From Opitutus sp. GAS368 (GTDB taxonomy: Bacteria; Verrucomicrobiota; Verrucomicrobiia; Opitutales; Opitutaceae), in the NCBI RefSeq assembly GCF_900104925.1, contig NZ_LT629735.1:2636291-2700290 (forward strand): 64,000 nucleotides of DNA, written 5' to 3'. Shown piece after piece: positions 51,000-60,390 of the stretch; position 1 is the stretch's first letter; each line of letters starts with the position of its first letter. A model generated the notes under the pieces. The model was not told where the DNA came from and made no database searches. It worked only from the letters and a program-made list of their open reading frames with translations. Position numbers and translations under genes: made by a program.

Positions 51000-53239
51000 G
51001 ACACAGGTTGGCCGGCGGCCACGGCGCAGGCGAGTGCGGTGTGCCGGGGCAGCACGAGATCGGCGGCAAAGTGCGACTCGATGCGGGCGCGGGCGTGCAC
51101 CGCCAGCTCGCGGCCGATCGCAGGATTGCCCAGCAACTTTGCCAGTGCATCCGCCCAGGCCGTGGTGTGCCCGGGCGGGACGAGAGTTGCCTCGACGCCG
51201 TCGCGGGCGATCTCACTGATGCCGGGGATGTCCGACGCCAGCAGCGGCGTGCCGCAGGCCATCGCCTCGAACACGACGCGCGGGGAGGATTCCTCATAGC
51301 TGGAGCAGGCGGTCAGGTCGGCCGCGGCGTAATAGCCAAGGAAGTCGGGCGATTCCGGGTGCACCACAAGGTTCGGCAGGGCGAGATTCGCGAGGATCTC
51401 GCGCAGGAAGTCGTCAAACGGCGCCTGGCGTCCGCCCAGCAGGACGAACTTCGTGCGGGCGGCAAGGTCGGGGTGGCGGCGGTTGAAGAGGTCGACGGAG
51501 CGCGCGAAACTGACCTGGGCCTTGCGGTCGCAGACGGTGCCGACGTTGGTGACGAGCAGTTCGCCGGGCTTGAGCCCAAAGGAGGCCTGCAATGCCTCGC
51601 GCGGATGCGCCGCGCGCCAGGCGTCGATGGCACGAACATCGACCCACCCGGGAGTGAGCACGGCCGTCTTTACCGGCCGGCCGGGGCCGGCGTGGTAGCG
51701 CCGTGTCGCATCGCTGGTGAAGCTGACGGCATCGGCCAGCGCGAGAGCCTCGTCCGCGAGGGCCACGACCGCGGGATGCACGCTGCCGCCGTAGAAGGCG
51801 GCGGGGCTGGTGCTCTCGTGGATGTAAGACAGGACGCGCTGGCCCGCGGCTTTCGCGGCCTGCACGGCCCAGAACGTCGTGAAAGTGTTCGTGATGACCA
51901 GGTCGGCCGCAGTGAAATCGAAGACGCGGCCGATCGCGGCGATCGCGGCCTCGGCGGCGGTCGCGCTGCCGGCGCGGAACACCGGACCGGCGTCGACGAT
52001 CACGATCTTCGCGCCGCACGCGGCGAAGCGTTCGCGCAACGGGCCGTCGGCCGCGCTCACCACCGTCAGCGCGGCGCCATCGGTCGCGAGATGGCACGCG
52101 AGGTCGAGCAGGAAGAGCGGGGCGCCCTCGAGGTTGAGGTTGTGACTGGCGAGGATGACGCGCTTGAGCGGCTGCATTGATCGGGCGGGAACCAGCGCGG
52201 GCGGCGGGGTCCGCGGCGTGGCCGCCGGGCGCGTGGCGACGGCGCGAAGGCGCTCGATCTCGGTTTTCAGCTCCGCATCCTGCGTCACGCTGAAGCCGCG
52301 CACGCGCAGCGCGCTCTGCCAGGCGGTGAGCGCCGCGGTAAAATCCTCCGCCGTTAGCGGAGGATAAGGATGCTTTTCCTCCTCGGCGTCGTGCCGCCGG
52401 GTGGTGCGGACTTGCACGAGGTGCAGCGAACCGTCGCCCATCTCCGCATAGAGCCGCAGGGTCACGGGATTGGGCAGCTGGGGCGGCACGTCCACATAAC
52501 CTTCGTAACCCGAGGTGCCGGCCGCCGGATATTGGGGAAAGTGCGGGACGATATTGGCGGTCGCGCGGCCGAGCGTGAGCGGTTGCAGCGCCTGCAGGTC
52601 GGCCGTGCCCCAGAGCCGCTTGATCGGCTCGGTCTTGTGGAAGAGGTAGCCCACCACCGGCAGCAAGCCGAACCGGCTGCGATTCACGAGCGCCGGTTCG
52701 TCGGCGTGGCCGATGAAGGGGTCGGGCGGGTAAAGCTGGTCCTGGCCGACGGGCAGGTCAGCGGCGAGTTCCACCGCCAGCTTCACCCAAGATGTTTCGG
52801 GCCGGGTGCGACGCGCGCGCAGCAGGAAGTCCAGGCCGCGGCCGAAGTCATGCCAGCGCAGCGGGCGCGGCGGCGGCGGCTCGACGGCGGGGGCGGTGCG
52901 CCCGGCGACGTGATAGGTGAAGGCCTGGAACACCGTCCAACGTCCCTCGATCTCCAGCGCCTCGAGCGTCCCCTCGATGGTGCCCGGTGGCAACTCGACC
53001 GGGATGGAGAATTCCGCGAGCGCCGGGCGCCGGCCGGTCTGGAAATGCGCGGCGAGGTCGGCGCGCGGCCGGCCGTGGATGCCGGCGAACACGCGGCCGG
53101 CGACGCGGGCGCGGACATTGGCAAAATGTCCGCCGGGCTTGGGCCAGACCCAGCCGCGGAGCACATGCGCACCGGGCGGCAGCGCCGCACCGGGCGCGGG
53201 GGACTCGAGGTGGCTGAAGCTGAAGGCGGTCTCGTGCAT
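50996..53239 (-). CDS. GT4 glycosyltransferase with duplicated N-terminal module
   Basis: A 747-residue soluble paralog of the previous protein. The N-modules are HVLRGWVWPKPGGHFANVRA (near 25-45) and a second one near 170-285 that contains YPPDPFIGHADEPALV. The GT4 domain from about 350 has SHNLNLEGAPLFLLDLA, YIHESTSPAAFYGG, VCDRKAQ in place of the CERKGQ of its sisters, and ESSPRVVFE as the E-x7-E motif. The ATG at 53239 follows a GTG codon. Its stop overlaps the next start (ATGA). A palindromic repeat separates it from the 53358 gene. Confidence 0.86.
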   Translation of the reverse strand: MHETAFSFSHLESPAPGAALPPGAHVLRGWVWPKPGGHFANVRARVAGRVFAGIHGRPRADLAAHFQTGRRPALAEFSIPVELPPGTIEGTLEALEIEGRWTVFQAFTYHVAGRTAPAVEPPPPRPLRWHDFGRGLDFLLRARRTRPETSWVKLAVELAADLPVGQDQLYPPDPFIGHADEPALVNRSRFGLLPVVGYLFHKTEPIKRLWGTADLQALQPLTLGRATANIVPHFPQYPAAGTSGYEGYVDVPPQLPNPVTLRLYAEMGDGSLHLVQVRTTRRHDAEEEKHPYPPLTAEDFTAALTAWQSALRVRGFSVTQDAELKTEIERLRAVATRPAATPRTPPPALVPARSMQPLKRVILASHNLNLEGAPLFLLDLACHLATDGAALTVVSAADGPLRERFAACGAKIVIVDAGPVFRAGSATAAEAAIAAIGRVFDFTAADLVITNTFTTFWAVQAAKAAGQRVLSYIHESTSPAAFYGGSVHPAVVALADEALALADAVSFTSDATRRYHAGPGRPVKTAVLTPGWVDVRAIDAWRAAHPREALQASFGLKPGELLVTNVGTVCDRKAQVSFARSVDLFNRRHPDLAARTKFVLLGGRQAPFDDFLREILANLALPNLVVHPESPDFLGYYAAADLTACSSYEESSPRVVFEAMACGTPLLASDIPGISEIARDGVEATLVPPGHTTAWADALAKLLGNPAIGRELAVHARARIESHFAADLVLPRHTALACAVAAGQPVS

Positions 53240-53249
53240 CACTTTTGGA

Positions 53250-53328
53250 TGTAGAAGCCTGCTTGCAGGCGATCAAAGTGGTTGTCCCGCAACGAAGATC
53301 CTGAATCGCCTGCAAGCAGGCTCCTACA
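53250..53328. repeat. REP-like inverted repeat
   Basis: Two 24-base arms, 53250-53273 and 53305-53328, are inverted copies with one mismatch (plus-strand left arm begins tgtagaagcctgc). Each arm holds its own small palindrome gcctgcttgcaggc. The whole can fold into a long hairpin with a 31-base loop. It fills the 118-base gap between two paralogous glycosyltransferase genes. Confidence 0.75.
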
Positions 53329-53357
53329 GGAAGAGAAGGGATTCCGCTGCATGATGC

Positions 53358-56300
53358 TCAGCCGAGCCACGCCTCGCGGACGGCCTGCAGGTGGGCGGGC
53401 AGGGCGCGGGCCTGGTGGTAGTTGCGGGCGGCACGGGCGTAGGCCATCGAGAGCATCTTCTGATTGCCGGCGAAGTGGTCGGCGAGCGCCATTTTGAGCG
53501 CCGCAGCGAGCTTGAACGGGTCGCCCGCGGGCACGAGGTGCGCTTCGTCGGTGTTGGTCACCATCTCGGGGATGCCGTTCACGTCCGTGCTGACGATGCG
53601 CGTGCCGAACACCATCGCCTCGAGCAGCACGCGCGGGAAGGACTCTTCGAAGCTTGTGCACACGAGGATATCCGCCAGCCGGTAGAAATCGTAGATGTCG
53701 GGCGTCTCGGCGAAGATCTTCACGTCGTGCAGGTCCATCAGCTGGATGTCCTCGCGCAAGGTTTCCATGTAGAGGCCGTCGCGCGCGCCGACCATGACCC
53801 ACTGGATTTTCTTTTCCGGGAACAAGGCCGGCAGCTCCTTCGCAAGCAGGTCGATGCCGCGGATGTAAATGTGCTGGCCCTTGCGTTCGCACACGGAGCC
53901 GATGTTGACGACGAGCACGGCGTCGGGGTCGAGGCCGTGCTGGAGGCGCAAGGCGCGCTTGTCGTGGGTGGCGGTGAACTGCTCGATGCGGCCGAAGTCC
54001 ACCCAGCTGGCCAGGGTGCGGAAGTTGTCGTTGATGTTCAGCTCCTCATGGATGACGCGTGTGGCCTTGGCCGTGAACACGACGCGCGTGGCCAGGCGGA
54101 AGGCCTCCTCGACGGTCTCGTACAGCGGGGCCGGCAGCAGCGGCTGGAAGAAGCGCTTCACGCCGTTGCTCTCGTGGATGTAGAGCGCGGAGGTTTTGCC
54201 GAGGTGGGCGGCGAGGTGCACGGCCCAGAACGTCAGCATGGTGTTGCAGACGAACACGTCGGTGCCGTCCCAGGGCCGCGCGGCGGCGAACGACTTGAGC
54301 GCGGTGGCGAAGCCGGCCGGGTCCTTGGCGCCGAGGAGCGGGGAGACGTCCCAGATCTCGACCTTGAGGCCGGCTTGCTCGAAGCGTTTCCGCAACGGCC
54401 CGTCCTGCGGCGAGGCGACCGTGACCTGCACGCCCGGCTGCTCGGCGAGGTAGCGGGCGAGCTCGAAGATGAAAATCGGCGCGCCTTCGAAGTTGAGGTT
54501 GTGCGTGACGAAGGTGGCACGGAACGGCCGCGCCGTCTGCGCGTAGCGGTCGTGCCAGGGATTGAGCGGCAGGTTGCGCGGCGGGAAATCGAGCCCCTCG
54601 CTGATGAACGGATCGCGGTCGTGGCCGTGGCGGGCGATATACTCGACGTGTTCGCGCTCGGCGTAGGTGTTGCCGCGCGACGCGCTGCCGACGTGGCGCA
54701 GCACGGCCTGCGGCGACCACACGGTGCGACCGCCGGCCGCGGCGGCGCGCAGGCAGTAGTCCACGTCGTTGTAGGCGACCGGGAGCTTCGCCTCGTCGAA
54801 ACCGTTGAGCCGGCGGTAGAGGTCGGTGCGCGTCAGCAGGCAGGCGCCGGTGACGGCCGCGACGTTGCGCGCGGCGTGCGGCAGGAAGAGGTAGCCGAGG
54901 TCGTCCGCCGGTTCCTTCTCGAACAGCACGTGGGCGAGGCCGTCGCCGCGGCTCAGGCCGATGCCGGCGTGATTGAGCGTGCCGTCGGGGTAGAGCAGCT
55001 TGGCCCCCGCGACACCGACGCCGGGCACCGAGAGCCAGCCGGCCAGATCCTCGAGCCAGCCGGGCGCCAGCGCCTCGACGTCGTTGTTGAGGTGGAGGAG
55101 GAGCGGGGTGTCGGCGCGCGCGCTGCCAAGGTTGACGAGGCGCGAGTAGTTGAAGCCCTCCGTCGTGGCCGGCGCCCGGATCACCTCGATGCGGAGATCG
55201 GTGCGCGCCGGGAGCGAGGCGAAATAGGCGAGTGCGTCGGCGTCGGTGGAGTTGTCGTCCACGACGACGACCTGCACGGATGCCTTCGGCGTGGTGCGGG
55301 CGAGCGAATCAAGGCAGGTGCGGAGCAGGTCGGCGCGGTTCCTCGTCGGAATGACGACAGTGACGGGATTCTCGCGCAGGATGTCCGGGCTCCACTTCAG
55401 CTGGTGAAGGCAGAGCGCGTAGTTTTTCGCGAACTCCGGCAGCACCGGCTCTGCGCGCAGGCCGCGGCGGGCGACGGCCTCGGCGATGCCCTTGCGGGCC
55501 GCCTCGAACAGGTAGCCCTTCTGGTCGCCGCGGGTGGCGGTGCTCTCGGCGTGGGCGCGCCAGTGGTAGCCGATGAAGGGCACGTGCAGCACGTCCTTCG
55601 CGTCGATCAGCTCCCAGCAACGGAGGAAGAGGTCGATGTCCTGCGCGCCGTTGAACTCGGGGCGCAGCCCGCCGGCTTTTTGGACGACGGCGCGGCGGAT
55701 GACCGTGAGATGGTGCGTGTAATTGTGGGTGAGTGCCATCTCCGGGCTCCAGCCGCCCTTAAACTGCGGGTCGAAGCGGCGGCCGGTGTCGTCGATCTTG
55801 TCCTCGTCGGTGTAGAGGTAACCCGCGGTCGGGTGGCGGGCGATGGCTTGGGCCACGTGCAGCAGCGCGTCGGGCGGCAGCAGGTCGTCGTGGTCGAGCA
55901 GGGCGACGAAGTCCCCCGTTGCGACCTCCAGCGCGGAATTGGTGGCCCGGGCGATGTGCCCGTTTTCGGTCCGGAAGACGGGCTTGATGCGAACATCGGC
56001 CCGGGCGGCCTCCTCGAGGATGCGGCGCACGTGCGGTTGCGGCGAGGCGTCGTCGGCGATGCAGAGTTCCCAGCGCGGGTAGAGCTGCTGTTGCAGGCAG
56101 CCGAGCAGTTCGCGGAGATATTCTTCCGGTGTGTTGTAAGCCGGCACGACGACGCTGATCAGCGGCCCGCTGGATTGCACCAGCGCGGCCGCGTCCTGCG
56201 CCAGCACGGCGCGGAGGCGCGGGGTCAGGCGGTTGTGCCAGCACCAGCGGGTATAGGGATCCTGGTCGCGCCGGCGCACGAGTTCGGCGGCGGGCTTCCT

Positions 56301-57320
56301 TGGCTCGCCGCGGCTGAGGGTGGCGGCGAGGTGGTCCTGCAGACGCTTGATCTCGGCGTGCGACTGCGCCCAGCTGTCGAACCTGTAGCGCCCCAGCGGG
56401 ACGCCCCGCAGGAAGGCGAGGACGACCTTCACAAACAGCGCGGTCCGGTAGACCGGGATCGGGCCGGAATGCTCGTCGCGCCGATCGAGATACATGCGGC
56501 GGGCAAAGGCGAGGGGGCGCGTGCCGTCGCCGGTCTCGGCGAAGATCTTCAGGTTGGCGGGATTCGGCGCGTCCTTGCGGATATCGACCAGGCCGTAATA
56601 GCCCGACTTGAGCGCATTGGCGTGGTCGGTGCGGTGGGCGGCGACGTCGGGCCGGTCCTTCGGGTAGACGAGGCGGTTCTCGGTCAGCACGCCCGTGGTG
56701 GCGCTGAGCTGGGAGATATGCCGGCCGACGCCGAAGATCCAGCCCGTGATGCGGAATTTGTCGTAGCCGGCGTTGATCCAGTGGCCGGGGTTCTCGATGT
56801 GCCCGATGAAGCGGTCGCCAATGACGACGTCGCTCGTCGGCGTGAGGACGTCGCGCAGCACGGCGTCGGTCTCGCGGCAGAGTTCGCCCCAGGAGGCGCG
56901 GTGGAAATGGCGGTAGAGGTAATGGAGCGTCTGGTAGACCAGCGCCGCGCGCAGGAGGCGCGGCGGCTTCACGGCGTCGGCGGGCAGGGCGGAGGTGTCG
57001 AGCGGGGTACGGAAGAACTCGCGCCACTGCGTGCCGTCGTGCCAGTCGAGCGCGAGTTCCCGGGCGCCGCGCCACACCTGCACGCGCTGGATAAAGCCCG
57101 TGCGGCGCGCGGCCAGCGTGCCGCCGAAGACCTGCTGGGTATCCGGCCGTTCGAGGCCGTAGAGGCCCAGGTAGGCGCGCTGGTCGACCCGCGCGCGGAT
57201 GTCCACGCAGCGCTCGGTTTCGCCGGGGTAAAGCCAGCCGACCACTTCGATGCCAGCCACCTCCGGCCGCCACGAGGCGGGACTGTCGAGGTGGAACTTG
57301 GGCGCGGCCGGGCTGCTCAT
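53358..57320 (-). CDS. Trifunctional glycosyltransferase: N-module, GT2, GT2, GT4
   Basis: A 1320-residue soluble protein, the full version of the paralog set. N-modules lie at about 20-105 and 165-280. GT2 domain 1 (386-625) is intact: ISVVVPAYNTPEEYL, IADDASPQP (421-429), LLDHDDLLPPDA (474-485). GT2 domain 2 (652-895) has VVIPTRNR, VVDDNSTD (687-694) and LNNDV (744-748). GT4 (about 935-1320) has THNLNFEGAPIFIFELARYL, CERKGQH and ESFPRVLLE (1226-1234). The ATG at 57320 follows a TTG. Three active domains in one chain suggest stepwise addition of a three-sugar unit, as in fused O-antigen polymerising glycosyltransferases. Confidence 0.9.
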   Translation of the reverse strand: MSSPAAPKFHLDSPASWRPEVAGIEVVGWLYPGETERCVDIRARVDQRAYLGLYGLERPDTQQVFGGTLAARRTGFIQRVQVWRGARELALDWHDGTQWREFFRTPLDTSALPADAVKPPRLLRAALVYQTLHYLYRHFHRASWGELCRETDAVLRDVLTPTSDVVIGDRFIGHIENPGHWINAGYDKFRITGWIFGVGRHISQLSATTGVLTENRLVYPKDRPDVAAHRTDHANALKSGYYGLVDIRKDAPNPANLKIFAETGDGTRPLAFARRMYLDRRDEHSGPIPVYRTALFVKVVLAFLRGVPLGRYRFDSWAQSHAEIKRLQDHLAATLSRGEPRKPAAELVRRRDQDPYTRWCWHNRLTPRLRAVLAQDAAALVQSSGPLISVVVPAYNTPEEYLRELLGCLQQQLYPRWELCIADDASPQPHVRRILEEAARADVRIKPVFRTENGHIARATNSALEVATGDFVALLDHDDLLPPDALLHVAQAIARHPTAGYLYTDEDKIDDTGRRFDPQFKGGWSPEMALTHNYTHHLTVIRRAVVQKAGGLRPEFNGAQDIDLFLRCWELIDAKDVLHVPFIGYHWRAHAESTATRGDQKGYLFEAARKGIAEAVARRGLRAEPVLPEFAKNYALCLHQLKWSPDILRENPVTVVIPTRNRADLLRTCLDSLARTTPKASVQVVVVDDNSTDADALAYFASLPARTDLRIEVIRAPATTEGFNYSRLVNLGSARADTPLLLHLNNDVEALAPGWLEDLAGWLSVPGVGVAGAKLLYPDGTLNHAGIGLSRGDGLAHVLFEKEPADDLGYLFLPHAARNVAAVTGACLLTRTDLYRRLNGFDEAKLPVAYNDVDYCLRAAAAGGRTVWSPQAVLRHVGSASRGNTYAEREHVEYIARHGHDRDPFISEGLDFPPRNLPLNPWHDRYAQTARPFRATFVTHNLNFEGAPIFIFELARYLAEQPGVQVTVASPQDGPLRKRFEQAGLKVEIWDVSPLLGAKDPAGFATALKSFAAARPWDGTDVFVCNTMLTFWAVHLAAHLGKTSALYIHESNGVKRFFQPLLPAPLYETVEEAFRLATRVVFTAKATRVIHEELNINDNFRTLASWVDFGRIEQFTATHDKRALRLQHGLDPDAVLVVNIGSVCERKGQHIYIRGIDLLAKELPALFPEKKIQWVMVGARDGLYMETLREDIQLMDLHDVKIFAETPDIYDFYRLADILVCTSFEESFPRVLLEAMVFGTRIVSTDVNGIPEMVTNTDEAHLVPAGDPFKLAAALKMALADHFAGNQKMLSMAYARAARNYHQARALPAHLQAVREAWLG

Positions 57321-57396
57321 CAAAGGGCCGGAATTAAGCGGTCGGGCCCGCCGGCAGTAAAGCCTGTTCCTGACGCGGCGGCAGCGGGGGGAATTC

Positions 57397-59481
57397 CTAG
57401 CGGATCTCGATGCGGCCCCAATAGGCCCAGTCGTTGACGAAGTTGTTCTTCTCGCCGGGGGAAATCTTGAAGACCACGCTGCCGGTGAAGGGGCCGGCGC
57501 CGTCGATCATGATGGCCTGCGGGCCGCGGTCGCCCGGCACCCTGACGGGGTCGAGGTCGCGTTTATACAATACGCGGCGCAGGCCGTCGGCGCGGAGCTC
57601 GAAGATTGTGATGCTGACGCCGTCGGTCACCGCGGTGGCGTCGGGCGCGTAGGCGGCGGCGTTGATGCCGGCCTCCGCGGTGATGCGGGTGGCGCCGGGC
57701 GGAGGGGTGAAGCTGATCTCGGACTCGGGGTGCGCGAGGATGACCTTGCGGCCGAGGCCGACCTCGCCGATCGCGATGCCGAACATGCTGCGGGCGCCGG
57801 CGGGCCGCGGGCTCGTCATCGGGAAGTCGAGGCCGGTGAGGTCGTTGGGCTGCAGTTTGCCCGCATTGGGATCGGCCGGCGGTTGGGTGTTGAGCGTCAC
57901 GCCCTCGAACGTTCGGCCCTGCAGCCGGGCGGCCGCGGCGGGAATGGCGTCCTCCGGCAGGTAGAGTTCGCCCTCCTCGCTGGTTGCGAAGGGCGCCGCG
58001 GCGAGGTTGAAGCGGGTGGTGCGCACATGGACGAACTCGAGGCGGTTGACCCGGCGCGGGTCGTGGCGTATGAGCATGGCCGCGATCTTGCGCGGCGGGA
58101 GTTTCTGGAGGATGTCGCCGAGCACCTTGAATTCCTCCTCGCGGCCGCCGGGCACGGAGATGGCGCGGCGCTGGGCGTAGTAGGGGATCTCCGAGTTCCA
58201 GTCCCAGCCGTAGATGAGCACCACGCCCTCGGGCGGGACACTCTCGCGGATGATGGTGGCGATGCCCGGCGGCGGCGGCGGCGGGTGGCGCAGGTGTCCG
58301 GCGTAGCCGCGGTAATACGTCAGCAGCTGGCCGCCGAAGAACAGCGCCACCACGAGGCCGCGCGCGGCGAGGGGCAGGCGGGCGTTGTCCCAGACCCCGG
58401 CGAGCAGGAAGCCGCCGGCGAGCAGGAGAAACAGGGCGTTGGCGCTGTAGTAATAGTCGTGGTAGAAAAACAGGTTCGAGAAGAGCAGCATCCCGCCGAG
58501 GAAGAAGGCCGCGCACCAGGCGGCCGTGCGCCGGGCCGGAGCCTCGACCAGGGCGAAGGCCAGCAGCATCACCGCCAGCGGCACCTCGCCGAGCACGCAG
58601 GTGCGGATGTTCTCCCAGGCCACGGCCCAGAATTCCGCGGAGGTGCGCTGCGCCCACGTGCCCCAGTTCCATTTCACCAGCTCCGTCGAGGCCAGGAAGC
58701 CCGAGAAGGGGTTCGAGTGCTTGATGTGGTCGGAGCGCTTCACCCACCACTCGGCGATGCCGACCGCGGCCAGCACGGGCACCGCGGCCAGCACGGCGCC
58801 GAGCCAGGGCCGGGCGCCGGGTTGCGTCCGCGTCTGCCAGCGGGGCCGCCACAGCCAGAACGCGAACACCGCGGCCGGCGGCAGGAAGACGAGGAAGGTC
58901 GTCGCCTTGGCCAGCGCGGCCAGCACGGCGAAGACCGTCGCCCCCACGGCGCACCGGAGGCAGTTGTCGCGCACCGCGCGGCCGAGGGCATAGAGGAACC
59001 ACGTCGAGAAACACAGCGCGGTGGTCTCGATCATGAAGGTGCGCGAGTAGAAGAGGTAGGTCGGAGAGGCCAGGACGGCGGCGGCGACGAGCAGCCGGCG
59101 CGACGGCGCCAGGCCGAAAAACCCGGCCAGGCCGTAGACGGCCGGCAGCAGCGCGAAGAGGAAGAACACGCTGACGCCGCGCGCGGTCTCCTCCAGCGGC
59201 GTGCTGAGCGTGTTGCACAGCGTGGCGACGATCCACTGGTAGACGGGAAACTCCATCGGGATGGACCAGGGCGGGCCAAACAGCGGCAGCTCGTAGTCGA
59301 GCTTGTAGCCCCCGGTTTTGAGCCAGTAGGTCGAGGTCGCGGTCTGGAGCTGGCGGAACTCGTGCCGGTCGAGGATGCTGTTGTGCCAGCCCCGGGTGGT
59401 GAGCCAGAGCGTCAGCACCAGCATGAATGCGAAGAGCCAGACGAGCGGCTTGGCGGGCGCGGTGGGGGCGGGATCAGCCAT
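57397..59481 (-). CDS. PMT/ArnT-like membrane protein with type B C-terminal domain
   Basis: A 694-residue protein. Membrane segment 1 is at 13-29, then SILDRHEFRQLQTATSTYWL (35-54) with the acidic pair of the GT39/GT83 loop spaced D-R-H-E rather than DE. About ten membrane segments extend to residue 400. The tail (about 570-694) is the type B domain: AHPESEISFTPPPG, AGINAAAYAPD, VTDGVSITIF, DLDPVRVPGDRGPQ and NDWAYWGRIEIR. It sits 76 bases upstream of the trifunctional glycosyltransferase gene and 6 bases after the epimerase gene. Expected to act in the periplasm on a polyprenyl-linked sugar. Confidence 0.82.
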   Translation of the reverse strand: MADPAPTAPAKPLVWLFAFMLVLTLWLTTRGWHNSILDRHEFRQLQTATSTYWLKTGGYKLDYELPLFGPPWSIPMEFPVYQWIVATLCNTLSTPLEETARGVSVFFLFALLPAVYGLAGFFGLAPSRRLLVAAAVLASPTYLFYSRTFMIETTALCFSTWFLYALGRAVRDNCLRCAVGATVFAVLAALAKATTFLVFLPPAAVFAFWLWRPRWQTRTQPGARPWLGAVLAAVPVLAAVGIAEWWVKRSDHIKHSNPFSGFLASTELVKWNWGTWAQRTSAEFWAVAWENIRTCVLGEVPLAVMLLAFALVEAPARRTAAWCAAFFLGGMLLFSNLFFYHDYYYSANALFLLLAGGFLLAGVWDNARLPLAARGLVVALFFGGQLLTYYRGYAGHLRHPPPPPPGIATIIRESVPPEGVVLIYGWDWNSEIPYYAQRRAISVPGGREEEFKVLGDILQKLPPRKIAAMLIRHDPRRVNRLEFVHVRTTRFNLAAAPFATSEEGELYLPEDAIPAAAARLQGRTFEGVTLNTQPPADPNAGKLQPNDLTGLDFPMTSPRPAGARSMFGIAIGEVGLGRKVILAHPESEISFTPPPGATRITAEAGINAAAYAPDATAVTDGVSITIFELRADGLRRVLYKRDLDPVRVPGDRGPQAIMIDGAGPFTGSVVFKISPGEKNNFVNDWAYWGRIEIR

Positions 59482-59487
59482 GGTGAA

Positions 59488-60387
59488 TCAATGCCCGGAG
59501 TAACCGGCCGCCGCGCGCCGGACGCCCTCGTCCAGCGAGACCAGCGGCCGCCAGCCGGCGGCGGCGGTCAGCCGGCGGTTGTCCAGCCGGCTGTCCCGCA
59601 CGTCCCAGGCGGGCGCGGGCTGGAAATTCAGCGTGATTTTTCGGCCGGTGTGCTTTTCCACCAGCGCGATCACCTCGCGCACCGTATGCGATTCCCCGGC
59701 GCTGAGGTTGAACGTGCCGGTCAGGCGCCGGGCGACGACCGACTCCACGGCGGAGAGGAAATCGGTGTAATAGAGAAAATCCTTTTGCGCGTGGCCGTCA
59801 CCCCAGAGCGTGAGCGGCTGGCCTTCCGCGGCACACCGCAGGGCGTGCGGGATGATGCCTTGCAGCCGGCTTTTCGGCACCGGGTAACCGTAGGGATTGG
59901 AGATGCGCAGGATGGTGCAGGAGAGCCCGTGCTGCGCGGCATGGCGCTCGATGATCTCCTCGGCGGCGCGCTTGGCCCGGCCGTATTGGCCGATGGGCCG
60001 GCAGACGTCGGTCTCGAGATTGGGCCGGCCTGGGGCGTTGCCGTAGACGGCGCCGCCGGTGGAGAAGAACACAAAGTGCGGCCGCGATTTCTCCGGCAGC
60101 GCGGCGATGGCGCCTAGGATTTTTTCCAGGGCCGGCAGGTCGTCCTGCCATTCCGGGCCGCCGCCTTGCTCCGATGTGGCCGGCAGCGTGCTCCAGGCGA
60201 GGTGCAACAGGGCCTGGTGGCCGGGAAGGGCGGCCTCGAGCCCGGCCAGATCCTGGAAACCGGCGCCGCCACCGCGCGAAAACAGCGTCACCTCGTGCAC
60301 GCGCAGATAGTCGGCGAGCAGGGCGGCCAGCCGGCCGCGGCCGCCGGTCACAGCCAGGCGCAAGGGCGATGGGGTGGCGCGGGACAT
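59488..60387 (-). CDS. NAD-dependent epimerase/dehydratase (SDR, GalE-like)
   Basis: A 299-residue extended SDR. The nucleotide loop TGGRGRLA (14-21) is slightly off the GxxGxxG pattern, with Ala at the third Gly. FFSTGGAVYG (107-116) and YGRAK (135-139) give the Ser-Tyr-Lys triad, and ISNPYGYPVPKSRLQGIIP is the usual substrate-loop region. It resembles UDP-glucose 4-epimerase relatives in polysaccharide loci. It is 3 bases downstream of the GT4 gene at 60391 and 6 bases upstream of the PMT-like gene, so all three are co-transcribed. Substrate not assigned. Confidence 0.84.
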   Translation of the reverse strand: MSRATPSPLRLAVTGGRGRLAALLADYLRVHEVTLFSRGGGAGFQDLAGLEAALPGHQALLHLAWSTLPATSEQGGGPEWQDDLPALEKILGAIAALPEKSRPHFVFFSTGGAVYGNAPGRPNLETDVCRPIGQYGRAKRAAEEIIERHAAQHGLSCTILRISNPYGYPVPKSRLQGIIPHALRCAAEGQPLTLWGDGHAQKDFLYYTDFLSAVESVVARRLTGTFNLSAGESHTVREVIALVEKHTGRKITLNFQPAPAWDVRDSRLDNRRLTAAAGWRPLVSLDEGVRRAAAGYSGH

Positions 60388-60390
60388 GGG

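Noticed and set aside
53391-57437. 1348-residue open frame on the plus strand opposite the trifunctional glycosyltransferase
   Set aside because: No domain or hydrophobic pattern, very rich in Arg/Gly/Ala/Val; it is the reverse-strand shadow of a well-supported GC-rich gene. The same holds for long plus-strand frames at 27855-31133, 41590-44976 and 46709-48472.
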